From the NCBI RefSeq assembly GCF_949628265.1, contig NC_088786.1, positions 10,292,001 to 10,356,000 of the forward strand: a DNA stretch of 64,000 nucleotides, in the 5' to 3' direction. This DNA is from Cloeon dipterum (Eukaryota > Arthropoda > Insecta > Ephemeroptera > Baetidae). Below are positions 35,842-48,600 of the stretch, in pieces (position 1 is the first letter of the stretch; each line of letters starts with the position of its first letter). The notes below the pieces were generated by a model, which saw only the letters and a list, made by a program, of their open reading frames with translations, was not told where the DNA came from and did not search any database. A program made the translations under genes and the position numbers.

Positions 35842-38386
35842 ATGCTCGACTACGAGGACGAGTATTTTCTGGAGGAGGATAAAATGTGAGCACACGTTCT
35901 GCGTTGGCACGAGCTAAATTATTGTCTCATAGTTTCCAATTTTGAGGGACACTTTTTAATTTCAATTCTTATTATTTTAAATGTTTTGCTGAATTCTAAT
36001 TTTCGTGCTGTTTTTTGTTTGGCCGTCACAGGTACAAAGCCATGTCTAGTAATCCTCGTTTTTACCACCAGCCAGTTTGGGCTGAGGATCGAATGTAATT
36101 TAAATTTTAATTTTGTTCCACTCTTTCATTTACCGCTTTTAATACTGTGCTTATCCACTCTTTTATTCTTTTAATCACCCTCTATTGGTGTACACCATAA
36201 TATTCATGACGCGATATACTCATGAAACCTCTCTTTCATCTTAATTGTACATTTGTTGTGTTGTTTTGCATGCTATCAGTGATGAAAGTAAACCCCTGGA
36301 AGAGCAATCGTCAGCTGAGGTTAAACCTTTGCTTGAGCTTGGGGTTGACCTCGACAAGGAGTTAAAATTTATAAGGTACCTAAATTCCCTCTAAGGACAA
36401 CATCCTGTTTAATTTCCATAATTCTGGCTTTTCATTTATTTGGTCAGAAAATTATTCTTATTATATCTTTTTCTTGCACTCCAAAGCACGGAAAATGCAC
36501 CACCAAAAGAGAATGTCAAGGATGATATTGAAATTGTAGTTCCTTGGTAAGTTTTAATTTAAAGGGAATTTTTCTTCGCAGTCTTAATACACTGTTTACA
36601 TCCATTGCCCTATTTCTCTCTCTTTATTCTGCATCTGTCTTCTCGTTTCTTCTTCTGCATGAAATGTTCCGCTTGAAAAGCACACCAGACGACAGTCGAG
36701 TGTTTTGCTATGAAAACTCCATGTGAGTACCACAGCGAAAGTCATGTTCCAAACACAGTTGATTCAATGGAAAATAAAAAAATCTTGCAATATGCTTAGG
36801 GGAATGACGGTGAGTGCTGCCAGCGTCACCCTGTCCAAGGATACCAACAACCTGATCGGCATCAGCATTGGAGGCGGTGCGCCTCTCTGTCCCTGCCTCT
36901 ATGTGGTCCAGGTGTTCGACAACACGCCAGCGGCCAAGGAGGGCAGTCTCCAGAGCGGCGACGAGCTGCTGGCCGTCGAGGGCCAGTCTGTGAAGGGGAA
37001 GACCAAGGGCGAAGCGGCCAAAATGATCCAGGCGGCCGAGGGAAAGGTCACCATCCACTTCAACAGGCTGCACGCCGACCCCAAGCAAGGCAAGGGCCTC
37101 GACCTGGCCCTGAAGAAGGCGAAACACCGGCTGGTCGAGAACATGAGCACGGCCACAGCAGACGCCTTGGGCCTATCCAGGGCCATCCTATGCAACGACA
37201 GTCTCGTGAAGAAGCTGCAGGAGCTGGAAGCCACTGAGGGCACCTACAGAGGCCTAGTCGAGCACTCGCAGAGAGTGTTAAGGGCGAATTTCGAACTGCT
37301 GCAGGTTTACAAAGGTGAGGAGAGCAACAATTTTACTAAACCGCACTAATTAAATTTGTTTACCAGCTTTTGGAGACACTTTTGCCGCCATTGGTGTCCG
37401 TGAGCCACAGCCACGCGCTTCAGAAGCGTTTCGAACATTTGGCGACCAGCACAGGCAAATCGAAAAGGAGGGGATTAAAATGCTACAAACTGTGAAACCT
37501 GTAAGAAATCATCATTATTTTGAAACCAATTATCTAATTTATAATTTTATAGATTCTGAATGATTTGGGCACGTATTTGTACAAAGCCATTCCAGACACG
37601 AAACTGACCATAAAAAAGTATGCAGATGCCAAATTTGAGTACCTATCTTACTGTCTGAAAGTGAAAGAGATGGACGATGAAGAGCACAGCTACGCTAGTC
37701 TACAGGAACCCCTGTACCGTCTTGAGACGGGAAATTATGAGTACCGACTTGTCCTTCGCTGTCGGCAAGAAGCGAGAACCAAATTCGCGAAATTACGCGC
37801 TGATGTCCTAGTCAAGCTGGAATTGTTGGACAACAAGCATGTCCAAGATGTTACACACCAATTGAAAAGACTTCTCACTAGTCTCGCCGCATTCCATAAA
37901 ACATCATATGATCTCTTGAATGAGGGACAACTTTTCCCAGTGGAGGTCGATCTCTCCAGATCTGCTTTTAGCTATCCAGCACAGGATGAACAGCAAACTG
38001 AAGAAGATGATGATGATACTGAAATTCTCCCTGAAAACGCTGAGAGTGATAACCTGGATTCTGGGAAAACTGCTGATGATGATAATCTCATTGGTAAAAA
38101 GATAATAAATAAGGAAAATTGTTTAATGTAAATTTAATATTGCAGATGTGGACTTATTTTCTGGTATGACGTTGACAGAAGAAAAACCACCACAAGAGCA
38201 GCCAGCATCTGATCTAGATGGTAAAAATTTATAATCATAAAATAATATCATATTATAAACAAAATTTAAACAATATTCAGCAAGCATAACCTTATATCAA
38301 ATTGATAATGAATTTCAACATTTCCAGAACTTTTTGGTGCACCAGATACCAGCAAGAGCGATCTTGGGGATTTGCTTGGGCTGTGA
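35842..38386 (+). CDS. PICK1: PICK1 (PDZ and BAR domain adaptor)
   Basis: Adaptor that binds C-termini of receptors and kinases through its PDZ domain and curved membranes through its BAR domain; acts in vesicle trafficking. The core transcript uses 35842-35885, 36800-37314, 37367-37500, 37553-38093, 38146-38220 and 38328-38386, giving 455 residues (human 415). Exon 1 (MLDYEDEYFLEEDKM) joined to GMTVSAASVTLSKD matches the vertebrate start. The PDZ domain has LIGISIGGGAPLCPCLY and VFDNTPAA. The BAR/AH region has KHRLVENMSTATADALGLSR, FGDTFAAIGVREPQP and YLSYCLKVKEMDDEEHSYA. The acidic C-terminus ends with DLFSG, ELFGAP and DLLGL, which resemble clathrin/adaptor-binding peptides. Four phase-2 cassette exons lie between exon 1 and the PDZ exon and are listed separately. 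AATAAA at 38401-38406. Confidence 0.95.
36032..36094 (+). other. PICK1: PICK1 cassette exon B (63 bases)
   Basis: AG at 36030-36031, donor GTAATT at 36095. Phase 2 on both sides. Encodes YKAMSSNPRFYHQPVWAEDRM after the shared Met codon; its end (AEDRM) mimics the end of exon 1 (EEDKM), suggesting an old exon duplication or convergent replacement. Confidence 0.6.
36280..36375 (+). other. PICK1: PICK1 cassette exon C (96 bases)
   Basis: AG at 36278-36279 after a T-rich tract, donor GTACCT at 36376. Phase 2 on both sides, no stop. Encodes an acidic stretch beginning DESKPLEEQSS and ending DKELKFI. Confidence 0.6.
36487..36546 (+). other. PICK1: PICK1 cassette exon D (60 bases)
   Basis: AG at 36485-36486, strong donor GTAAGT at 36547. 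Phase 2 on both sides, no stop. Encodes TENAPPKENVKDDIEIVVP plus split codons. Confidence 0.6.
36681..36722 (+). other. PICK1: PICK1 cassette exon E (42 bases)
   Basis: AG at 36679-36680 after a long pyrimidine tract, strong donor GTGAGT at 36723. Phase 2 on both sides. Encodes TPDDSRVFCYENSM. Like exons 1 and B it ends in AT, so joining to the PDZ exon recreates a Met codon. Confidence 0.6.
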
Positions 38387-39698
38387 AAATCCCATTCCAA
38401 AATAAATTTCCTAAATTTCTGTTTGACTAGTCTGTAAAATGTATGATCCATATTGTTTACTAAATTGTATAAAATACACCCATTTACCAAATAGCAACTT
38501 TTGTCAATTCTTTGCCTAATGTCAAAAATGTTTATCTGCTGACCTCAAGTTTTTATTTATATTTAATATATAAACATTAAGAACATTAATATTAATAGAT
38601 TATTTTGGCTAAAATGCTCCTATGCGATGCCTTTTCAATATTTTAATATCAATAAATGGTTTAGCTTCAATTTAAACAAGGATAAAGTATGATGTATTTG
38701 GAAATGATGCTATTATCTCTTTCCTGTTGACCTTTTAAAGATATTATAATTTAAACTTTTATTTTTATAAAATAGAACAAAATAATTAAAAACGATTCTT
38801 GCACTAAACAAGCATAGCTTTAAGAGCCCCAGGTTCTTTGACCTGATATATCAGCGTAAATTGAGCATAAACCTTGAGGGTAATAAAGTACGTGGGAAGT
38901 CGAGTGCGATCTCAATTCATTATTGGGATAATTATTGCATACACCGTGAAGCCGAATTCCCGCTAGTCTGCGATCGCAGCGCCTTAGACCGTGGTGTGGC
39001 TGTTCTGGCTGGCTAGTTGGTGCGTGACGTCACATAGAAAAGGAAAACATGGCTGAAGGGAGTAATGCAGATGTGACTGCTTAGCCCTTCGCGTAGTTTT
39101 TGAAGCACTCAGTCGTCTCGTTTTTGAAATGATATTCGACTTTAAGCTGGTGAGTACCGGGTCGACACACTTTCGGCCGGCCATCGGTGCCGCTTGTCGA
39201 ATTTGTCGTCACCTGAAATTGCACAAGTCGTGTCGCTCTGCTCTTAAATCGCCCAAAGGTCTACACCCTGTTTTATTGATGTTGTCAGTAATCCGCGGTA
39301 CACATTTATTTACTCTTTTTCTTATCTCTTTAATGAAATCGCCGACTGGCCGTTTTCCGAGGAAATTGAGCCGACGTTCGCTGCACTAATGCTGCTGTCG
39401 TGCTTGCGGCGCCCGCCGAGAATCATTAGATATTTTAAAAAAGTACAGCACTGCGCCTGCTACATAGGTCGCTATTTTTACCTTCGCCAACGCAAATTTG
39501 TCGCACTCTATCTTGCAAATAGTACATTGAGCGCTGAGCTGCACCGACTTTTTCTCAAACTACGACGTTGCTGCTGAAATCAAATCCCGAGCCTCCGCAT
39601 GAAGCCCATTTTAAAGCAATTTGCTCTCCTCCGTAGGTGTCGATTACCCATTATAAGTAGTGAACAACCTAGTGATCGAGTAACGACCGGAGGGCACC
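38387..39698. other. PICK1 3' flank and CLASP promoter / 5' UTR
   Basis: First half very AT-rich. From about 38940 the sequence becomes GC- and CpG-richer, with a TGACGTCA palindrome at 39025-39032, the likely CLASP promoter. Short upstream ORFs occur but none is supported as a gene. Confidence 0.5.
39025..39032. promoter_or_regulatory. CRE-like palindrome at CLASP promoter
   Basis: Perfect TGACGTCA at the onset of the CpG-richer region upstream of CLASP. Third such site near a housekeeping gene start in this window. Confidence 0.4.
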
Positions 39699-42600
39699 AT
39701 GGACGATTTTTTGCCTCTCCTCAACACCACGGACACCCGAGCCAAACTTCAGCTGGGCCAAGACATTATCAGCTATTTGCAAGATGAGGCCAATCCGCTC
39801 GAATGCGTGGACATCGGCCACTTCATTGACGGCCTTGTTCCCTGGATGGGCAGTAGTCAGTCCAAGGTGAGGGCCTCGAAATTAGTCCAGAAGGCCTTCA
39901 ACTGAATTGAGTGTCATTTTAGGTTGCGCAAAACGGACTGGAGGCTTTTGCCCTGATCGTTGACAGAATGGGAGTCGACTTTAAGCCATATGTGACAATT
40001 GTGCTACCACCTATAATAGACAGATTGGGTGAGAATAATTTATTCAGCAGTATGATTTTCCTTTGGATAGCAGTGTTAATGAACTATTTTTTAATTCTTT
40101 CAATTCATTAGTATTTAAGGCCCACCAGCAATATAATATTTAACGTTTTATGTGTATTCAAATTCTGAAGTCCCTTGAATAGTTATTTTAAACATAGTTT
40201 ATGATACTACATCTGAAAACAAATGTTTGTTTTTACTTAACACGTCTTATAAATATTGTGTTTGATTATTTGTTTACACAAATTGTCATAAACAAAACAC
40301 GTGTTTTTGTTATTTTTCGAAATTTCAATTTCTGTTTTTCTTGCAGGTGATAGCAAAGATCTAGTTAGAGAAAAAGCCCAGGTGCTGCTGAACAAAATGA
40401 TGGACAGTGTGTGCACACCGCAGCAGTTGTTTGACCGTCTGGCTCCTGCATTTAACCACAAGAATGGCAAAATCAGAGAGGAGCTTATGGAGTGTCTGCA
40501 GCGCACTCTGAGAGAGTAATAATTCATTGGATTTGGTTACGCAGTGAGAAAACAGCTCTTTTATTTCTGCTTGCAGGCATGGCTCCAACTCGCTGAGTGT
40601 GTCAAAGCTGGTGCCTGCTGTTGCCAAATTGCTGAGTGACCCTGTCGCCTCAGTGCGGGATACGGCGTTTGTCACTATGGTCGAAATTTACCGGCACGTA
40701 GGAGAGCGACTGAGACAGGATCTCGTTAAAAAGCAGCTCATCCCAGCAACTAAGTAATTTTATTTTTATTTTGGATTAAAAGTTTGTGATTATAGACTGG
40801 GCTTGGTTTTGTTGCAGATTGCCTGCGCTGCTCAATCAGTTTGACGAGTTGAAGAATAACGGAGAACTTATGCCATCTGCATTGGTTGAAGGTAGGAAAG
40901 AATTTCGCTTCGCCTCAACCGCTTGATAAGCAGTGTCTTTAAAAGGCAAATGCTATTTAAATTCATAAGGCACAGACCACATTCACGGTGACCTTGTCTC
41001 GCGCAGAAGATCAACATTTGCATTGCAAATACTTGAGGTCTGCTTGAAAAGCCAAACACTAATTGACAGCATCCTTTCCAATCTTATCTGACATCTGCGG
41101 CATTCTTGTATTTTTTAGAAAAAAGCGTTCTTTTAGAAAAATAGAATTGATGTTGATTGAGAGTGGGATGACAGATTGAGACCTTCTCATGCAGATGTCG
41201 CTCCACATGACGCACTACAGATAAGCAAGCTACAATTAGGGATTTGTGGGTTTGAAACCGCTCGCATATGCTTAAGGAGATGCCCACTGGCAAAACAGCT
41301 ACTTGCCCTCTTTGCTGTAGTGTAGATAGGCATCAATTTTAGCCACGGTGGCCGCCCTGCTGCGGGTTCATTCATAACCCGATCTGGAAAGGCGTTAATA
41401 TTCAAATCAACAGGCGCCGAGATAGATTTATTTTGACTGGCGTGCATTGCAATTAAGCACTCAATGCCACTCGCTCGCAAAATTACACACAGCTTTCGTT
41501 GAATCCCTGCCAAGACGTTAATCTCGCTCAATTGAAGGTGCGATTTCACTTACACAGGATATTGGCACATTAATGGCTGCGTGAAAATTTTGGCATTTTT
41601 TCTGCTCGTGAAAGTTGCTGATCGCCGAATTAATTAGTCATGAAATTTAAACGTACATTTCATTAGATTTTTTTCTTACCATAAATCCAACTTTTAATAA
41701 GCTCATACTTGAATCACCTTGTAAGTTCAGGCTTTTATCTTTTGAATTCCATTAAAATTAGACAAGATTATTTACTTGTAAATGCGTCAAAATAGATAAA
41801 GTTGCGATGAACATAGCACGAAAGTGTTGTTTACAATGAAACGATAACAACGTAAAGAAGTAAATCGGCACGAATTTCTTTTGAGATAAAATAATTCCTA
41901 TGTTTCGGATACTGTTATTCAAAAAAATATCTAAAACCAACAACCTCAGCACGAGTGCTTGCTGAAACCTTTCTGTGTACATTTATTCTAGTAATAAACG
42001 CTATTTTTGTCAGTTATGAAAACACAAAAAAAATCGCTGGGTGAGGTGTGCCAAAATTCTTAGTCCAAATTGACTGGTTGCAGCAGTAATTGGAAGAAAC
42101 CTCGTTTCGCTGATTGGCCGGCAGGAAAGTAATTTATATCCACTTAGTACTTAATTAACGCACGTGTCCTGAATCAGCGGCCAACCTTTCCTTGCCTTTT
42201 GTTTCCTAATTTGTTAATCCAGAAATGCGCCCAAGGCGCTGTCTGACGCTAGCCATGAATGAAAACAGCGCGAAAATTATTGCTGCATACTAAGCTGCAC
42301 GGGACAATTACTATCATTTCTCGACCGCCCGCGGCTAACGACAGCAGCACCAGAGCGCGCAGCTTCGTAAATACCAATCTGCATAATTACACGTTGCCTG
42401 GGCAGCGAGTTGGCAAGACGAGGAGGAGGTTGTAGGTGGACACTCGAGAGCATCCATCGGGCCATGGAAAGACACAAATCTTGCTCCTCCCAATGCTGAT
42501 TCTCGCTCTCGCATCGCAATTTATCAAGCGTGACCCTATTGTTCCGGCGCCGTGTAAACACAAATAATTTAAATCGATGGGATGGGAGGAGCAGATCCGC

Positions 42601-45600
42601 ACCAGCGACGTCTCCCGCTTTTTAATCGTCTTTGAATAACTACCTTTTGTCTCCACAAACCGCAGTGTGTCAGTCTTAATATTTTCGTTCTTTATTATTG
42701 CCAAAGTTACTTGTGAGGATATAAGAAGTAAAAAGCAGATTTTTTATTGTAAATGAACTGACATGGACTGCGATATTCCTATTTTAAAAATTCTAATCAT
42801 AATTTAAAAGGTAATATTTCTAACAACCAGTGCATTTATGTAATTGGACAACATGCCTTCTCAATGACAAATGGAGGAAACAGCAAATCAAAATTTACTG
42901 ACTTGGAAAGAATTCTGTCTTTAAGTAGAACTGAAAAAAATGACAACAGTGCACAGCTTTCCTGCTTACTATTAGGAATTATTATCTCAACAATTCGTAA
43001 CATTTAGAACCTCCAAAATTGAGTTTTATAGCCTTTTGGTGTTAATCGTTCTCTCTTTTACGCGCAAGGAGAGCAAGAGTAAATCCTCAATGACCAGAAA
43101 AAACAACTCAGAGTGAAAATCACAACCCTAGGCGCTACTCTTTCCTTGAAAAAGTAATCGAGACGCGTGAAAATAAGTTTTGTTGAAAACCCAAAGTGCT
43201 CTGTCCGCAAGCATGCTATCATCTATAAGTTACACTCACACAAAGCCTGCCGTGTGATGTAATCACACACAATGAGTCGTGCTGCCGGTAACCTGAGATC
43301 GTGTGTTCATTGCAAGTCAAGAGCTTGTCCTCTGCAATGGTTCATTGACACAACCACCGATCGAGGAAAAACTTGTCTCGCGCTTCGATCCTCTCGTCGA
43401 ATTTAGCGATCGACGACTGCAGCATTTTGTACGCCTGCATGCACCAGGGTGGCTGTAATCTAATCGAATGGGAATCTATATTGGTCGACCTCCCCCGGCG
43501 CTCGTCCTCCTTACTTTGGATTTGTCAGCCGAGATTACATAATGGACCCAAGTAAACCGCTGACAGTTGTTTTATGGGCTGTAATCAAGCTGCATGTCGT
43601 CGTTAGGTGTCCAAATGGTTTTTTTGAATTGCTTTTAAAGGTCTTGTGGTAATAATTACTTTCGCGTGAAAAGGTAGTGCGGTAGGGGGCGTGCGACGCC
43701 ATAAAACTTTACTCCTCGTTCCACAATTGATTTATTTTTAATTCGATTGTGGTTATTTTAGTCTGATAATTATTTTCTCCGTACTCTCAGTTGACTCGTA
43801 AAATAAAACTAAATCCTCCTTGTGAGGATAATGTATTTTAATATTTGTACGCTGGGTTTTTAGTCTGGCTAAGGCTCGAGTGTTAAAATCCAAACATCAA
43901 AAATATTTTTTTCCACAGAAATATATTCACTGCGGGCCAGCAGGTTAACTGAATACATGCATTCTAACATAAAAACATCGAAATAGAAAAAAACGATTGG
44001 GAATAAAGTGAAAAATCAGTCGGCCAGTTCAGTATACATTTTTATTCAGTTAAATATTCAACTAATGCCAGGTAAAGATTTTGCTTTCATAATTTTTTTC
44101 TGTCTTAAAACTCGACAAACTTAAATGATGAACCAAAATATCAATGGAATAGAACTGTAAATCCGGATTCAGCATCAGAAATTCCTCTCCATCTGCGCAC
44201 ATCCTGGTAGGCGCACACCAATTTCCGTTAGGGCCTCGGAACACGCTTTTCTCAACCAGCTGATTGCAATAAATGCATTATCCACTGGCGCACGGTGCAT
44301 TTTCGTTCAATATGTGTCCGTCTCGATTTCTGCGATTACTGCCGCATTCCCCCTTTCGTTTTCACATCTCGGGCTCCCCCTCTAGCAATAACAATCCCCA
44401 TGGCAGGCGTGCGAGTGAGTCAGTCTCTCGTCAGTGCCGCGGCGGCCGCGCTCCGCTCTGCACAATTCTCGCACTCGCTGCCACTTTGATCTGTGTCTGT
44501 GAGTTTGTTGTGTACGCACCTTCGAAATGGCAGATAACACTGGCAGCACTTAATTTCGCTGCTCGGTCGCGTGCTATGGTTGTGCGTCGCTAATGTGGCT
44601 CAACGGGAGCACTGGGGGGCAGCCGGCCACCTGCGCGCTGCCCCCGCCGCCCCATCAGCTGTGGGACGAAGATGACCGATGGATTTTGATGTTCGACAAT
44701 GTGCTCAAACACCCTGGTGGTAAAACCAAGGGCTGCAGATGCGACATCCACGGTACTGATAGCAGGTTTACTCTCGAACTTTGGGGTTCTGTGTCGCACT
44801 CTCAGTTTGATTGTCCCTTATCTTTATGACGCCAGGTGATTGTTGAATTGCATCTCTTTCAATGAGTTGCTTTCATGATAGTCAAACAATGGCTCCGGGG
44901 TACAAGCGAGAAAGATTTGCCTTAATTTGATTGTAAAATTGTTCCCAGTAAAACAGTTAAACGTTTAACTCAATCGTCGGTTTCTAACTGCAGGTGCTTG
45001 CTCATAATTAGATGAAAGCTAATAATTATTACCAATTAGCATGTTTATTGGATTACTTCGCAGGTATTGTAACTATTTAAATTGCTCTCTGTCGGTGAGT
45101 TTTTGTATCTGCGCCAAGGGTGAAAGATCGCAGTTTGTCCAGTTCATCAAACTTTTTATGACGTCTGCGCTTATGGAAAACGCGCAAAATTTGCTCATGC
45201 TATTGGCTACTGCACGCGTCTCATTTTAATTAAAAAGATTGTACATAGCGTGATATTAGTGTTTTTCAATCAAGATTGGCTTCGTTTTGATTTGATAGCT
45301 TTTCAAAGTTATCTCAGCACATTCATCCAATTTTTATCTTGGTATAGTGTCACACAGCTGAAAACATTCCCGGAAAATTTTAAAAAAATTGTTAAGTGTA
45401 ATAGATCACGCAATCACTACAAAGATTAAACAGAAACCAACTTGACAGGTTCAAACGCAACTTTTTTTATCTAGTTGATGAGAGAGATATTTAAAAACTA
45501 ATTCCTCATAATGTTTCCACTCGTCACACAACATCAAACACGGCGGCCTCCTTAAAGCTCGCTTCCCATATCAATCGCTCTTATCGAAGCCCCAGTGTCA

Positions 45601-48600
45601 CTTCGCAACGCGCAGCACGCAGCAAAATAACGCCAATCTCATCTTCATTGAGCTTTCTTGTGAGATTTTTAAATGCTGAGCCAACTTATAATTCGAACGG
45701 CGTCACACGAAATGGTCAATTTCGCCCGTGCACCAGCGTTAGTAGGGTTTCCCGCTTTCGTGAGCGCAACTTTCGACGTTGAATTTAAAACGTTTTCCAA
45801 TGACTCGTGCCGCACTAGCGTTTGCGTGGAGCGCGGCCAGCTGCAGTTTTTATGTAAACACTGGAATGCTGGAACGTGAGCTTGAATTCGTTTGTTTACA
45901 CCTCACTGTTAATAAAGCACCACGTCTGACGATTCAAAGCCCTTTTGCCGCGGGACAGGTTTCCACCAGGATCTCGCGACCGTGACTTTTATCAAAAAAT
46001 ACAATTAACAAGCCGCACGGATAATGGACACTTTTCTCGAACCTATATGCTCGCTCCGCCACCTCTGCGGCGATTAATTAAAGCAAGAGGTCAGCCACAG
46101 GTCAGCCGTGTGAAATGGAAAGCGGCATATTTTGATATTCGCCAATGCGTGAGCTCCACACCCAAAAATAAAGATTCGGCAGGCCGCTCGCTGCGTGCAA
46201 CAACAAGGCCAAATCGGGAATGTTTTTGAATAATTAAATCACGCCTCAATGAGCGAATTGAATGAGCGACTCGTTAGGCAGTCGCGGCTCCTCATCTTCA
46301 AGGGCAGCGTTTATTATGATTGCTGAACTGTTTTATTGTGTTTCTGCAACAAGTAGTGGCTCGGTTTCCTTATTGTCCCCTTATAATATTCAATAAAACT
46401 AAGGTGGCTTCAGGATGGCTTTTGATTGATGGGTGGGCCCGAGACCGTGTTCTGCAGTAGTTTGTCGTCAGATCGACCAAAAGAAGACGTGGAGGCGCAT
46501 GAATTTTTAATTATGTTGCCAGCAGGAAAAAGGAGTTCTTTTTCAAGCTGGGGAGAAGAGATACGGTGTATTGAAAAGAGAGCGCGGCGCATGTTTGTGT
46601 ATGTGCTCTATGGTACACTACTTGTATGTAATACAAGTCGGCGCGAAGCAGGCGGGAGGCGTGTAAGTTTAAGTTACACCTGAAACCCCGGAGGATTATC
46701 GCCGCGGATTTGCAGTAAGCCGGCCAGCAGCCACCGCCACCCACTGCCTAAGTTCTTTGGCAAACACGCAACCACACTAGAATATGAGCATGAGCAGGAT
46801 ATTGCCGCCGCAGTCATAATAAAATTGGCACTTTGTAGCCTGGCAAGATCCAAACAAACGCGGAATTTATGCAAAATTACGTTACATGCCGCTATCTTGG
46901 GTTCGGCTGCTTTGTGATGGACACGAGCAACGAGAATTTGCGAACAACCAAGGCCAGCTGCGCTTGACTCGCATTCCAATAAATCTTGATGTTGTTTGTT
47001 AACGTAATTTCTTTATCATTCACCCACTTAGGAAATCCCCGATGGGTTTAAGTTGGCAGACAATGCATAGCCAAAATTGTAGCTTTGTTTGCTGCCTATT
47101 TTATTTTTATCTAATTTTTCTCATGCGCATCACTACATTTCAGAAGAATGACGTTATCGAGCATTGAAGTGAATTGTCTTGTGGGAATATTTTGCAACTG
47201 GTCTATCAATAAGTGCGATGGCGAAAATCTTTTTATCGTAATTTACAACCGTTGCTTTCACGCTTAAATTCTTGTTAGAACTCTATAAAATTGTACCGCT
47301 CACTTTTTTATGCGAGAAAATTAAGAGTGCCACTGGCTTTCTTTGCTCGCAATTGATATCTTGATACCAAACAGTGGCGGATTTTATTAGTTCGGTAGTT
47401 CAGCTAGGGTACTTAAATTTATGCTTTTCCAAGACAAAAAATATTTTTTGTTGGTTTAAAAAAAACGTTGTTTTATGGCCCTTTCTGGCTTTGGTTTTGT
47501 TATTTTCTTTTAATTGTTTTGTTCAATTCTGTAGCTACATAGTGGGACAGGTTTAAAATATATAGAGATGTGTTGTGTGAGTTGAATGTTGAATTGTCCT
47601 CCCTCTCGGTGGCAGATACTGGGTTTCAAAGTTGTTTTTAGCTTCGAGGTTCAATTTTGCCAGACCGTGGATTTTCCTGGCCATCCCTGAAAACCGCCAC
47701 TGACTCCAAAGCCAAAAAGCTATATCAATCAGCTGCGCGGTTCAGTGAACGTATTATAATTTAATGAATTCTCAAAAGCTGATAAATGCACTCCTCTCAA
47801 TTTTCCAATGCCAAGTCAGCACTTCCACGACTCTTCTTGTACGGATTCCGATGCATGCTACATATATTCACCTGACATAATCGATTATATTTAAATTCTA
47901 ATCTTGTAGAGTGCATTGTTAAATCATGTTCCTGAGTGTTCTTGAGAGCTTTGCGAAAGTTGTCTGGCCGTGGCAGGGATGCCAATAATCTATTATCGAT
48001 CAGCAGGTGTAGGGCATTGGAATTTAACCCTTGGAGGAGAGTTAAAACTAGGCTGCATTAGTGCACTGGCGGTACCAAGCCATTGCTTAGCGTCTGATAT
48101 GAATCTCAATGTGCCACACTCGGACTGAATTATTATTAGTTTTATGACAACACACAAAAGCTGCAGTGCTACCTGGAGAGAGCAGCGCGAATCGCATGCT
48201 CCTTTAGTGATGGGCCCGTATTATATTATCGCTCGGCATGCTTACATAATTCCAGCGGCAATTATTTCGCCGTACGCGACCTTGACAGGCTGGTTTTATT
48301 GCCTCTTCAATTGTCAGGAATGGAGTAATTTATTTTAATAACGCGTCAAAATGCAAAATGCGCGCTTAATTGCACCCTGAGTGCTGCCTGTTAATTCGCT
48401 TCTGACGTGACAATGCATCAAAGAGTGCAAGAAATTTTGCCGGGAACGTAGTTACCCGGCTAAAAGTCATGCAACTTCAGTTTTTAGCCAGAAACTGCCG
48501 CTTCTTTTCCCTATCTGCGCGCACGCAAAACGCAAACAAATAAAAGAGTCGGATTTTTACGCAACAGCTCGCTTTTTTGTGGGCAACCTCGCTCTCCGGC

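Noticed and set aside
36582-36680. In-frame upstream extension of PICK1 cassette E that would encode a transmembrane-like helix
   Set aside because: The hydrophobic run is the translation of the long pyrimidine tract before the acceptor at 36679-36680; the shorter exon is the simpler reading.
42277-42704. Overlapping minus-strand ORFs in CLASP intron 5
   Set aside because: No homology recognised and no supporting splice structure; typical of random open frames in a less AT-rich stretch.
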